52,792 bases of DNA, from the NCBI GenBank assembly GCA_903861305.1, contig CAIOTT010000014.1, forward strand, positions 1-52,792. The letters run 5' to 3'. Shown one piece after another: positions 17,239 through 25,398 of this stretch; the first letter of the stretch is position 1, and the number at the start of each line of letters is the position of its first letter. The notes beneath the pieces are model-generated. The model made no database searches. It saw nothing but the letters and a program-made list of their open reading frames with translations, and was not told the DNA's origin. The stretch is from Candidatus Omnitrophota bacterium. GTDB lineage: Bacteria > Omnitrophota > Gorgyraeia > Zapsychrales > Fredricksoniimonadaceae. Both the position numbers and the translations under genes were made by a program.

Positions 17239-18444
17239 TTACGCTTTAACGGCATGGGTGAACGCCGCCTCCAATATGCCCATTGCCTTGTCGATCTCCT
17301 TGCGCTTCACGTTCAGCGCAGGCATGATCCTCAGGACATTGCCCTGAGTGCAATTGATGATCAGGCCGTTCGCGAAACATTCGTCAAAAATACCTTTCCC
17401 CTCGATCGAAAGCTCAACCCCGATCATAAGGCCAAGCCCGCGAACTTCCCTGATAAAGTCAAAGCGCTGCTGCATCTGCCTGAACCTTTCAAGCATGTAA
17501 GCCCCCATCAGGCGGCAGTTCTTCAACATTTTATCTTTATGGATCGCCTCGAAGGTCCCCAACGCCGCCTTGGCGACCAGAGGATTCCCGCCAAACGTCG
17601 TTCCATGCATCCCGGGCTGCAGCAAATGCGACACCTTCCGGCATGCGAGCATGGCGCCAATAGGAAGCCCTCCGCCCAGCGCCTTAGCCAGCGTCATGAC
17701 ATCCGGTTGGATGCCATAATGCTTGTACGCAAACATTTCACCGGTACGCCCCATGCCTGTCTGTACTTCATCAAGAATGAGAAGAAGCTTGCGTTCATCG
17801 CACAGCTTCCTGGCGGCCTGCATAAACTCCTGCGATGCCACATTGACCCCGCCTTCACCCTGCACAGGTTCGAACATGATCGCGACAGTCCTGGGAGTTA
17901 TCGCCGCGCGTAAAGCCTCGATATCATTAAAAGGAACATGGACGAAACCTGGCACCAACGGGGAAAAGCCTTTTTGATGTTTGGTCTGTCCCGTCGCGGA
18001 TATAGCCCCCATGGTGCGTCCATGGAACGAATTCAGGGTCGTAATGATCTCAAACCTTGCTCCTTCCGGTGCGGGGAAAGCCGCGCCAAAGAGCCTTGAA
18101 AATTTGATCGCCGCTTCATTAGCCTCGGCACCGCTGTTACAAAAAAAGACCTTTCCATCGAATGATTGCCGGACGATCTCTTTAGCGAGCCTGGCCTGGT
18201 TGGCGCCGAAAAAATTGTTGGGGATATGGATCAACTTCCCTACCTGGTCGCGCACCGCCGCCATCACCTTGGGATGGCAGTGGCCGACATTGGAAATGCC
18301 CCAGCCGGGAAAAAAGTCAAGGTACTTCTTCCCGTCGACATCCGTCAGGATACTGCCCTTGCCTTTTACAAAAATAACCGGCAAACGCGTATACGTCGGG
18401 AACACGAACTGGTCATAATTGTCGAAGATCTCTTTTTTTGTCAT
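17239..18444 (-). CDS. argD: Acetylornithine aminotransferase
   Basis: ArgD is a class III PLP aminotransferase forming N-acetylornithine from the ArgC product. The 401-residue protein has the FPGWGISNVGHCHP N-terminal region, FFCNSGAEANEAAIK, the SFHGRTMGA motif, LILDEVQTGMGRTG and the PLP lysine in TLAKALGGGLPIGA (about residue 250). It lies between argB and argF, with 9 and 8 bases of spacing. No separate dapC is present, which is expected if DapL is used for lysine. Confidence 0.96.
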   Translation of the reverse strand: MTKKEIFDNYDQFVFPTYTRLPVIFVKGKGSILTDVDGKKYLDFFPGWGISNVGHCHPKVMAAVRDQVGKLIHIPNNFFGANQARLAKEIVRQSFDGKVFFCNSGAEANEAAIKFSRLFGAAFPAPEGARFEIITTLNSFHGRTMGAISATGQTKHQKGFSPLVPGFVHVPFNDIEALRAAITPRTVAIMFEPVQGEGGVNVASQEFMQAARKLCDERKLLLILDEVQTGMGRTGEMFAYKHYGIQPDVMTLAKALGGGLPIGAMLACRKVSHLLQPGMHGTTFGGNPLVAKAALGTFEAIHKDKMLKNCRLMGAYMLERFRQMQQRFDFIREVRGLGLMIGVELSIEGKGIFDECFANGLIINCTQGNVLRIMPALNVKRKEIDKAMGILEAAFTHAVKA

Positions 18445-18453
18445 AGGAGCAGG

Positions 18454-19308
18454 CTATTTTTGGATGATCTGGGTGCCAACACCCGTATCCGTGAAGATCT
18501 CAAGAAGGAGCGCGTGATCCATGCGCGCGTCGATAATATGGGCCTTGGGGATCCCTCCCAGGACCGCTTCGATGCAGGAATCAACTTTCGGGATCATGCC
18601 ACCGGCAATAATACCTTCGTCTTTAAGCCGCTTCACTTCCTCAAGGGTCAATGTTGAATACAGCGTTGAGGGATCCTTCGGGTCGCGCATCACACCAGGA
18701 ACATTCGTCAAAAGGACAAACTTCTCGGCACACATGGATGCCGCGATCGCGCTCGCTACTTCATCGGCATTAACGTTATGCGTCTGCTTATCAAGGGACA
18801 TCCCCAATGGGGCAACGACAGTGATATGCCCCTGGCGCAGGTGCTTCTCGATAATGCGCCGTTCGATGTTCGTGATAGTACCGACGAAACCGAGGTCCCG
18901 TTCCGCCTGCTTTTTTTCAACACAAACAATGTTCTCGTCACCCTTGAGACCGGTCACATCGCCTTTAAGGACGCGCAATTCGGTCACGATCTGCTCATTG
19001 ATCTCGTCGAGTTCTTCGATGACGATCTTGAGTGTCTTTTCATCGGTCACACGGATGCCGTTATGGAATTCTGGCTCCACGCCGATCGCTTTAAGACGGT
19101 TAGAAATATGCGGCCCGCCGCCATGAATCAGGATAATACGGATACCGACAAAACTTAAAAAAACAATATCCTCGAGAACGCTGCGCCGGATTGCATCATC
19201 ATGCAGGACACTGCCGCCATACTTGATGACGAACACTTTTTTACGGAATTGATGGATGTAAGGAACGGCCTCGACGAGAACGCCGGCTTTTTTAATTATA
19301 TTTTCCAT
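18454..19308 (-). CDS. argB: Acetylglutamate kinase
   Basis: ArgB phosphorylates N-acetylglutamate. The 284-residue product contains FVIKYGGSVLHDD, the substrate loop IHGGGPHISNRL and the C-terminal GGMIPKVDSCIEA. The ATG at 19308 (MENIIKKAGVLVEAVPYI) fits the family; it lies inside the 3' end of argJ, overlapping by 17 bases, and has only a weak ribosome site. Expression therefore probably depends on termination-reinitiation from argJ. Kinases of this type with an N-terminal helix are often arginine-feedback-inhibited; I cannot judge that from sequence alone. Confidence 0.96.
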   Translation of the reverse strand: MENIIKKAGVLVEAVPYIHQFRKKVFVIKYGGSVLHDDAIRRSVLEDIVFLSFVGIRIILIHGGGPHISNRLKAIGVEPEFHNGIRVTDEKTLKIVIEELDEINEQIVTELRVLKGDVTGLKGDENIVCVEKKQAERDLGFVGTITNIERRIIEKHLRQGHITVVAPLGMSLDKQTHNVNADEVASAIAASMCAEKFVLLTNVPGVMRDPKDPSTLYSTLTLEEVKRLKDEGIIAGGMIPKVDSCIEAVLGGIPKAHIIDARMDHALLLEIFTDTGVGTQIIQK

Positions 19309-20431
19309 TGATGTCAATGTATTTATGTGTGAGATCGCATGTATAAACGACCGCCTGGGCATCGCCCAACCCCAGGTCAGCATTGATATAGATCGTGTTG
19401 CGTTTAACGGAGAAATCGATCTTCAGGGAGGTTTCCGTAACAGCCTTAAAGCCGCACGCCCCGATGGCCGCCGCGACCCGGCCCCAATTGGGGTTGTCCG
19501 TATAGTCCGCGGTCTTCACGAGATTGGAATTAGCCACTTTCATGGCAGCATCCCTCGCCTGTTTGAAATCCTTGGCACCTGTAACTTTTATCTCAAAGAA
19601 TTTTGATGCACCTTCACCGTCAACGACAATATCCCGCGCAAGCTTGACGCACGCTGCTTTCAAAGCCTCCGCAAAAAGTTCGTACTCACGGCCCTTGGTG
19701 CTGATCGTCCTGTTCCCGGCCAGACCGCTGGCCATGAGGGAAACCATGTCATTCGTGCTCATGCACCCATCGACCGTAATGGCATTAAAGGACACGTCAA
19801 CTGCCTCCTTGAGAGCGCTCTGGAGCATCGGCGTCGTGATCGCGCAATCCGTGGTAACGCAGGCCAGCATTGTGGCCATGTTCGGCTCGATCATTCCCGA
19901 ACCCTTGGCACAAGCGCCCACCGTTACCGATTTTCCACCGATCTCAGTTGTCACCGCGACCTGTTTATCGATCGTGTCCGTGGTCATTATAGCCTTGGCA
20001 AAACTCACACCCCTTTTAGCGCTCAACCCCTTGAACAAGGACGGGATCGCTTCGCGGATCTTTTCATAGGGGAACGGGCGTCCGATGATCCCTGTTGACA
20101 TGACAAAAATATGCGACGGGTCCACGCCGATCCTTTCGGCTACAAGTTCCGTCATCTTCCGGGCATACATCAATCCATACTCGCCAGTAAAACAATTGGC
20201 ATTACCGCTGTTGGCAAGAAGGGCCTGGATCTTGCCGGTCTTAAGGTTCTTCTGGCAAACGACAACAGGGGCCGCTTTTACGGAATTAATGGTGAACACT
20301 GCTGCGGCATTACACATCACATCCGCACAAATAAGGCCGAGGTCTGGTTTCCCTGACTTCTTGATACCGGCCCAGAAACCATTCGCCTTGAATCCCTTGG
20401 GAGATGTGATCCCGCCCTTGATAAGTTTCAT
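19292..20431 (-). CDS. argJ: Glutamate N-acetyltransferase / ornithine acetyltransferase
   Basis: ArgJ recycles the acetyl group from N-acetylornithine to glutamate and can also use acetyl-CoA when bifunctional, so no argA is needed. The 379-residue proenzyme has the self-cleavage site in GSGMIEPNMATMLA; cleavage would precede Thr187, giving alpha and beta chains. TVDGCMSTNDM and the C-terminal NPNWGRVAAAIG are also present. The ATG at 20431 overlaps the argC stop in an ATGA, and argB begins inside the 3' end. Presence of argJ next to argC/B/D shows the acetyl-cycle version of the arginine pathway. Confidence 0.97.
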   Translation of the reverse strand: MKLIKGGITSPKGFKANGFWAGIKKSGKPDLGLICADVMCNAAAVFTINSVKAAPVVVCQKNLKTGKIQALLANSGNANCFTGEYGLMYARKMTELVAERIGVDPSHIFVMSTGIIGRPFPYEKIREAIPSLFKGLSAKRGVSFAKAIMTTDTIDKQVAVTTEIGGKSVTVGACAKGSGMIEPNMATMLACVTTDCAITTPMLQSALKEAVDVSFNAITVDGCMSTNDMVSLMASGLAGNRTISTKGREYELFAEALKAACVKLARDIVVDGEGASKFFEIKVTGAKDFKQARDAAMKVANSNLVKTADYTDNPNWGRVAAAIGACGFKAVTETSLKIDFSVKRNTIYINADLGLGDAQAVVYTCDLTHKYIDINGKYN

Positions 20432-21447
20432 AAAAGCCCTTCCGACTCGTTAAACCCGCTCATGATGTTCATATTCTGGACCGCCTGCCCGCTGGCACCC
20501 TTGACAAGATTATCAATGGCGGAGGTTATGACAAGCGTCTTCCTGTTCTCATTGACCGCGAGGCCGATGTCGCAAAAATTCGTCCGTACCACATGTGCCA
20601 GCTCCGGCTGCCGCCCAAGGTCCAGGACCCGAACAAAAGCTTCTGCCTTATAGAACTTCTTGTAAAGCATGTGCAGTTGATCCGCAGAAACCTTCGCATC
20701 AAGATGAACGTAAATGGTCTCCAGTATGCCTGAATCTACCGGCAAAAGATGCGGGACAAAGGTAATGTCGAGTGCTCTACCCGCCACCTTCGATACATAG
20801 TAAGAGATCTCAGGTGTGTGCTGATGATCAAGGACCCTGTACGCTTTGAAATTCTCATTCACAAAGCAAAACATGAACCCTTCCGCCACTTTGCGGCCGG
20901 CGCCAGAAACCCCGGACTTGGCATCAATGGAAATGGAGAGAATCTTGCCGGCATGGACCGTAACAAGAGGCGCGAGCGCCAAAATAGCTGCCGTCGGATA
21001 ACACCCGGGATTGGCGATAAGACTGGCTTTCTTGATAGCCGCCCGGTACAGTTCCGGACTGCCATAGACAGCTTTAAGAAGATTCTTAGGGTCCTTATGC
21101 GCCGCATGATACCATTTCTTGAAAACTGAAATATTCTTCAAGCGGTAATCCGCACTGAGGTCAATGACCTTTTTTCCCGCCTTCAGCAACTTCCCCGCTA
21201 TAGCCATCGATTCCGTATGCGGCATGGCCAGAAAAACAAGGTCGCACTGCGCGATCGCGGCTTGAGGGTCATACACCTCGCAAACAAGGTCGGTCCGCCC
21301 CCTGAATTGAGGCCATATCGTATCCACCCTGCCAGTGGTCGAACGGGCGGCGACATACGTGACGCGGACTGCCCCGTGCTTCAAAAGAATATCCAGGAGC
21401 ACCTTGCCTGAAAAACCGCTGATCCCGACGATGCCAACCCGTATCAT
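20428..21447 (-). CDS. argC: N-acetyl-gamma-glutamyl-phosphate reductase
   Basis: ArgC reduces acetylglutamyl phosphate to the semialdehyde. The 339-residue protein has the N-terminal GISGFSGKVLLDIL nucleotide-binding loop, the catalytic Cys149 in IANPGCYPTAA, SGVSGAGRKVAEG, and HTPEISYY. It is the first gene of the arginine-lysine block: a strong promoter lies about 45 bases upstream (21491-21519). Its stop overlaps the argJ start by four bases. Confidence 0.97.
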   Translation of the reverse strand: MIRVGIVGISGFSGKVLLDILLKHGAVRVTYVAARSTTGRVDTIWPQFRGRTDLVCEVYDPQAAIAQCDLVFLAMPHTESMAIAGKLLKAGKKVIDLSADYRLKNISVFKKWYHAAHKDPKNLLKAVYGSPELYRAAIKKASLIANPGCYPTAAILALAPLVTVHAGKILSISIDAKSGVSGAGRKVAEGFMFCFVNENFKAYRVLDHQHTPEISYYVSKVAGRALDITFVPHLLPVDSGILETIYVHLDAKVSADQLHMLYKKFYKAEAFVRVLDLGRQPELAHVVRTNFCDIGLAVNENRKTLVITSAIDNLVKGASGQAVQNMNIMSGFNESEGLL

Positions 21448-21490
21448 AGATGAATTATTCCCGATTTTTCCGTCAAAGAAACAGATTCAA

Positions 21491-21519
21491 ATAATAAAGG
21501 AAAAAGCCTGCGCCGTCAA
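21491..21519 (-). promoter_or_regulatory. Sigma70-type promoter of the arg-lys operon
   Basis: On the minus strand TTGACG (21514-21519) and TATTAT (21491-21496) are 17 bases apart, close to consensus. The predicted start near 21484 gives a leader of about 37 bases before argC. The -35 and spacer overlap the 3' arm of the terminator hairpin at 21503-21545, so rpsI termination and argC initiation share the same bases. Confidence 0.7.
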
Positions 21520-21545
21520 TAAAACTTTTTGAAGACGCAGGCTTT
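21503..21545 (-). terminator. Intrinsic-type terminator after rpsI
   Basis: Arms 21536-21545 (AAAGCCTGCG on the minus strand) and 21503-21512 (CGCAGGCTTT) form a 10-bp stem around a 23-base loop; the 3' arm runs into five T residues. It lies 44 bases after the rplM-rpsI operon and just before the argC promoter. The large loop is unusual and the U-tract short, so efficiency is uncertain. Confidence 0.55.
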
Positions 21546-21588
21546 GTAAGTTCTTGAAAAATAAAAATTTATACTAAAAAAACAACCT

Positions 21589-21984
21589 TTAACGCTTGAC
21601 CCACTGGAACTTCCTGCGAGCGCCCTTCTGCCCAGGCTTCTTACGTTCCTTCATGCGCGAGTCACGCCTTAAACAAAGATTCTTTTTAAGGACAGTGCGC
21701 GTGCTCTGGTCGAATAATGTCAACGCCCTGGAAACAGCCATCCTGAGCGCACCGGCCTGTCCGGTAAGCCCGCCGCCTACGGTGTTAACGTCCATATCAA
21801 ACTTGTTAAGAAAATTTGTCAGTTTGAAGGGCGAGAGGATGATGATGCGGTCAGTCTCTCTGGGAAAATAATTCTCGAACGCACGACCATTGACAGTTAT
21901 CCTGCCAGCGCCCGGCGTGATAATAACACGCGCCACGGATGTTTTACGGCGACCTGTAGCTGCATATTTGACGACTTCGACCAT
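21589..21984 (-). CDS. rpsI: 30S ribosomal protein S9 (uS9)
   Basis: The 131-residue protein starts ATGRRKTSVARVIITPGAG and has the internal GGGLTGQAGALRMAVSRAL region. It ends in the S9 tail KKPGQKGARRKFQWVKR, whose last basic residues reach the ribosomal P site; the normal terminal SKR is VKR here. It follows rplM by 20 bases with GAGGAG as ribosome site, in the usual L13-S9 order. Confidence 0.98.
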   Translation of the reverse strand: MVEVVKYAATGRRKTSVARVIITPGAGRITVNGRAFENYFPRETDRIIILSPFKLTNFLNKFDMDVNTVGGGLTGQAGALRMAVSRALTLFDQSTRTVLKKNLCLRRDSRMKERKKPGQKGARRKFQWVKR

Positions 21985-22004
21985 TGTTCGTACTCCTCTG
22001 GAAA

Positions 22005-22442
22005 TTAAATGTCTAACGGAACAGGTTTCTGTGCTTTATGCGGATGATCCGGGCCCGCATAAACATAAAGATGCGTTTTAACGCGCTCGCCTAGCTTCCC
22101 CTTGGGGATCATGCGCCCAATAGCAAGTTCAAGGACCTTGTGCGGATATTTAATGATCATATCCGAGAACCTGACACTTTTTAGCCCGGAATGGAACCCC
22201 GAGTAACGGTCATAAAACTTATCATTGGCCTTCTTGCCGGTAACACGGATCTTCTCCGCATTGATGATGATGACGCAATCACCCGTATCCATAAAGGGTG
22301 TGAACGTCGGCTTGTTCTTGCCGCGGAGGATGGTCGCAACCTTAGCGGCCAAACGCCCGAGAACTTTCCCGTCGGCATTGACAAGGTAATACTTCTTTTC
22401 GATCTGATCTACTTTGGGTAATGTGGTTTTCTGTACGGCCAT
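22005..22442 (-). CDS. rplM: 50S ribosomal protein L13 (uL13)
   Basis: The 145-residue product contains YYLVNADGKVLGRLAAKVATIL, the FTPFMDTGDCVIIINAEKI stretch, KFYDRYSGFHSG and the C-terminal HLYVYAGPDHPHKAQKP, all characteristic of uL13. I start at the ATG at 22442; a TTG two codons upstream is in frame but has no advantage. A strong promoter lies 46-73 bases upstream, and rpsI follows. Confidence 0.98.
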   Translation of the reverse strand: MAVQKTTLPKVDQIEKKYYLVNADGKVLGRLAAKVATILRGKNKPTFTPFMDTGDCVIIINAEKIRVTGKKANDKFYDRYSGFHSGLKSVRFSDMIIKYPHKVLELAIGRMIPKGKLGERVKTHLYVYAGPDHPHKAQKPVPLDI

Positions 22443-22487
22443 GTTCAACTCTCTTGATATTTAGCTAGTTCCAAATAATGAGCCAAA

Positions 22488-22515
22488 AGTATAGCACTGA
22501 ATCCAGACAAGTCAA
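22488..22515 (-). promoter_or_regulatory. Promoter of rplM-rpsI
   Basis: TTGACT (22510-22515) and TATACT (22488-22493) on the minus strand are 16 bases apart. A TG one base upstream of the -10 makes it an extended -10 promoter. The expected start near 22481 leaves a leader of about 39 bases. This is one of the best sigma70 matches in the window, as expected for ribosomal protein genes. Confidence 0.7.
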
Positions 22516-22545
22516 TAGAAAATATCGTCGGATGTGATACTATGG

Positions 22546-23289
22546 CTAATACTTAACCTGTTCCAGGCAAAGCCCCTGCGCCACCGCCGCCAGACCGGCA
22601 GCCCTGCGGTCACGGTCCTTGAGCATCTTTTTGACGCTGCCCGGAGGAAACCTGCCTGAAGCCACATCCAGGAGGGTCCCCACCATATTGCGCACCATTT
22701 TATATAGAAATCCGTCGGCTTCCACGACGATACGGATCATGTCGCCGGACCTCACGACCTGGAAGCGCTTGATCGTTCTCACGGTGCCGCAGGTCCGTGA
22801 ACGGTCAACATTCGCGAAAGAAGAAAAGTCTTTCTTGCCGACAAAAGCCCGGGCCTCCGCCCGCATCAGGCGGATATCGAGCTTGCGCGGAAAATAACAG
22901 CAGCGGTGTCGCTCAAGCGCCGAAGCATATGGACGATTAAGGATGGCATAGGAATAAATTTTAGACCTGGCGCTGAGCTGGGCATGGAACTTATCCGGGA
23001 CCAGCCTGGCATCAACCACAACCACATCGCGGGGAATGTTGTGATTGAGCGCACGCATGAGCTCATCCGGCGGCATATCCGTAGCAACGCGAAAATGAGC
23101 CACCTGCCCCCTGGCGTGGACACCGCTGTCCGTGCGCCCTGACCCGATGCAGGGGATCCTGTCTTTCTTGAATATCTTTGAAAGAGCTTTTTCAAGCTCA
23201 CCCTGGACCGTACGCCGGGCATTGGCCTGCATCTGCCAGCCGTTAAAGTCAGTCCCGTCGTACTCAAGGGTCAGCTTGAAAGTCTTCAG
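22546..23289 (-). CDS. truA: tRNA pseudouridine synthase A with a non-canonical start codon
   Basis: TruA isomerises uridines 38-40 in tRNA anticodon stems. The catalytic aspartate is in GSGRTDSGVHARGQ (Asp54 with the start used here), followed by ARSKIYSYAI, FSSFANVD and the C-terminal FLYKMVRNMVGTLLDVASG. The first ATG in frame (23232) would remove the conserved TLEYDGTDFNGWQ motif, which is clearly encoded upstream. Between that motif and an in-frame TGA at 23308-23310 there is no ATG, GTG or TTG. A CTG at 23287-23289 has GAGGA seven bases upstream and gives a normal 247-residue protein; ATT at 23290-23292 is the alternative. A single-base sequencing error restoring an upstream ATG cannot be excluded. 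Confidence 0.9.
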   Translation of the reverse strand: MKTFKLTLEYDGTDFNGWQMQANARRTVQGELEKALSKIFKKDRIPCIGSGRTDSGVHARGQVAHFRVATDMPPDELMRALNHNIPRDVVVVDARLVPDKFHAQLSARSKIYSYAILNRPYASALERHRCCYFPRKLDIRLMRAEARAFVGKKDFSSFANVDRSRTCGTVRTIKRFQVVRSGDMIRIVVEADGFLYKMVRNMVGTLLDVASGRFPPGSVKKMLKDRDRRAAGLAAVAQGLCLEQVKY

Positions 23290-23327
23290 AATAATTTCCT
23301 CATCAACTCAAACAGCACGGCAAATCC

Positions 23328-24311
23328 CTAGAGAAGCTTGTACTTGATCAGCGTCTCCGCGATCTGGACGGCATTGAGGGCGGCGCCCTTGCGGAGATTG
23401 TCGGAAACAACCCACATATTGATGCCGTTGGGAACGGACTCATCTTCGCGGATACGGCCAACAAAGGTCTCGTCCTTGCCATCCGCGTCAATGGGCATGG
23501 GATACTTCTTGCGCGCCGGATCGTCAACCACCTTCACGCCCGGAGCCTTGGACAAAAGCCTGATGACATCGGCGCGGGTCAGCTTCGTTCTGGTCTCAAC
23601 GTTGACAGACTCGGAATGGGCATTGAAAACAGGGACACGCACGCAAGTAGCCGTGACCTGGATCCTGGCATCATGAAGGATCTTGCGCGTTTCGTTGACC
23701 ATTTTCATTTCTTCCTTCGTGTAATGGTTCTCAACGAAAACGTCGATCTGCGGGATCAGGCTGTGAAGTATCTGGTATGCCAGCTTTTTGGGTGCCATAT
23801 CCCCTTTCAACTGGTTCTTCATTTCCTCGATAGCCTCGGAACCGGCTCCCGAGATAGCCTGATAGGTCGACACCACAATACGCTTGATCTTCGCGCGGTC
23901 ATGCAAAGGTTTCAGGGCGACCACCATCTGTATCGTCGAACAGTTGGGGTTAGCGATAATGCCCTTGTGCCATTTCACATCTTCGGGATTCACCTCGGGA
24001 ACAACGAGCGGGACATCCTTGTCCATGCGGAACTGGCTCGTGTTATCGATGACAACAGCACCGGCCCTTGCCGCCACCGGCGACCAGACCTTGCTGATCT
24101 CAGCACCCGGGGAACTGAGGACAACATCCACGCCCTTGAAAACATTTTCATCGAGCGGCAACAGCGGCAAGCCATGCATCTTTCCCTTGGCGCCGCTGGG
24201 TGAAATCAGCCTGAGCTCCTTGACGGGAAATTTGCGTTCCTTGACAATATCATACATGCACTGGCCGACCGCAGAACGGGCGCCCAGGATAGCAACAACA
24301 TACTTTTTCAT
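23328..24311 (-). CDS. asd: Aspartate-semialdehyde dehydrogenase
   Basis: Asd makes aspartate semialdehyde, the branch point to lysine, diaminopimelate, threonine and methionine. The 327-residue protein has the ILGARSAVGQ nucleotide loop at the N-terminus (usual form GATGAVG), the catalytic cysteine in NPNCSTIQMV, and QAISGAGSEAIEEMKNQ. The ATG at 24311 is preferred over an in-frame GTG at 24320 because AAGGAG then has proper spacing. It sits 12 bases after leuB, away from the dap cluster it feeds. Confidence 0.96.
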   Translation of the reverse strand: MKKYVVAILGARSAVGQCMYDIVKERKFPVKELRLISPSGAKGKMHGLPLLPLDENVFKGVDVVLSSPGAEISKVWSPVAARAGAVVIDNTSQFRMDKDVPLVVPEVNPEDVKWHKGIIANPNCSTIQMVVALKPLHDRAKIKRIVVSTYQAISGAGSEAIEEMKNQLKGDMAPKKLAYQILHSLIPQIDVFVENHYTKEEMKMVNETRKILHDARIQVTATCVRVPVFNAHSESVNVETRTKLTRADVIRLLSKAPGVKVVDDPARKKYPMPIDADGKDETFVGRIREDESVPNGINMWVVSDNLRKGAALNAVQIAETLIKYKLL

Positions 24312-24323
24312 AATAACCACTCC

Positions 24324-25379
24324 TTACAAATGCTTGACAACAAGATCGCCCACTTCTGTCGTGGAATAACCCATCTTCCCGGCGGCAAGATCCTTGATCT
24401 TCGTGGTAACGACCAGGCGGATGGACGCTTCAATGGCATCTGCAGCCTTGGCTTCACCCAGCTGACGCAACAAAAGAGCTCCGGCGCCGATGGCTGCCAA
24501 AGGATTGATGATGTTCATGCCGGTATACTTGGGTGCCGAACCACCGATCGGTTCAAACATCGAAACCCCCTGGGGATTGATATTGCCGCCCGCCGCGATA
24601 CCCATCCCGCCCTGGATCATGGCCGCAAGATCGGTGATAATATCACCGAACATGTTATCGGTAACGATAACATCAAACCATTCAGGATTCTTGACGAACC
24701 ACATCGTGATCGCGTCGACATGCGCGTAATCGGTCTTGATATCGGGATACTCTTTGCCGACCTCCTGAAAGGTACGCAGCCACAGATCAAAGGCAAAGGT
24801 CAGCACATTTGTCTTACCGCACAATGTCAATTGTTTCTTCTTGCCGTATTTACGGGTATATTCAAATGCGTAACGCACGCAACGCTCGATACCAAAACGG
24901 GTGTTGATACTTTCCTGGATGGCGACTTCCTGGGGTGTCCCTTTATAAAGATTCCCGCCAGCCCCCGCGTAGAGACCTTCGGAATTCTCGCGCACGACCG
25001 TAAAATCAATGTCCTTGGGCGTCTTCCCTTTTAAGGGGCAAAAACGCTCGTCGAACAACTGCACCGGCCTCAGGTTGATATACTGGTTAAGGTCAAAGCG
25101 CAGCTTCAACAATATCCCCTTCTCAAGGATACCCGGCTTCACGTCGGGATGGCCAATGGCCCCCAGGAACATGGCATCAAACTTCTTGAAATCAGCGACA
25201 GCTGATTCCGGAAGGACCTCTCCCGTACGCAAGTAGCGCGCTCCGCCGAAATCAAAATTAACAGCCTCATACTTGAAAGAAAATTTTGATCCGGCAGCTT
25301 CAAGGACTTTCATCCCTTCACGGACAACTTCAGGCCCAGTGCCGTCTCCCGGAATGACCGCGATCTTATAATTCTTCAT
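24324..25379 (-). CDS. leuB: 3-isopropylmalate dehydrogenase-type decarboxylating dehydrogenase
   Basis: The 351-residue protein belongs to the isocitrate/isopropylmalate dehydrogenase family. It has IPGDGTGPEV at the N-terminus, LRFDLNQYINLRPV (substrate-binding arginines), VVRENSEGLYAG, CGKTNVL, the metal-binding TDNMFGDIITDLAAM and EPIGGSAPKYTG. LeuB, which oxidatively decarboxylates 3-isopropylmalate for leucine, is the most likely function. The GGMGIAAGGNINP segment is also compatible with related enzymes acting on malate, tartrate or homoisocitrate. No leuA, leuC or leuD is in the window to settle the substrate. It is co-directional with fabF upstream (19 bases) and asd downstream. Confidence 0.82.
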   Translation of the reverse strand: MKNYKIAVIPGDGTGPEVVREGMKVLEAAGSKFSFKYEAVNFDFGGARYLRTGEVLPESAVADFKKFDAMFLGAIGHPDVKPGILEKGILLKLRFDLNQYINLRPVQLFDERFCPLKGKTPKDIDFTVVRENSEGLYAGAGGNLYKGTPQEVAIQESINTRFGIERCVRYAFEYTRKYGKKKQLTLCGKTNVLTFAFDLWLRTFQEVGKEYPDIKTDYAHVDAITMWFVKNPEWFDVIVTDNMFGDIITDLAAMIQGGMGIAAGGNINPQGVSMFEPIGGSAPKYTGMNIINPLAAIGAGALLLRQLGEAKAADAIEASIRLVVTTKIKDLAAGKMGYSTTEVGDLVVKHL

Positions 25380-25398
25380 TGTCTGTCGCTTTCTTTAA

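Noticed and set aside
21447-21496. ArgR operator in the argC leader (GAATAATTC near 21460)
   Set aside because: The half-sites are one base apart instead of the four expected for an ARG box, and no second box is seen. Regulation by arginine is plausible but not shown.
22443-23290. truA and rplM-rpsI as one operon
   Set aside because: A strong extended -10 promoter directly precedes rplM, so the co-directional order is more likely adjacency than dependence on truA transcription, though read-through is possible.
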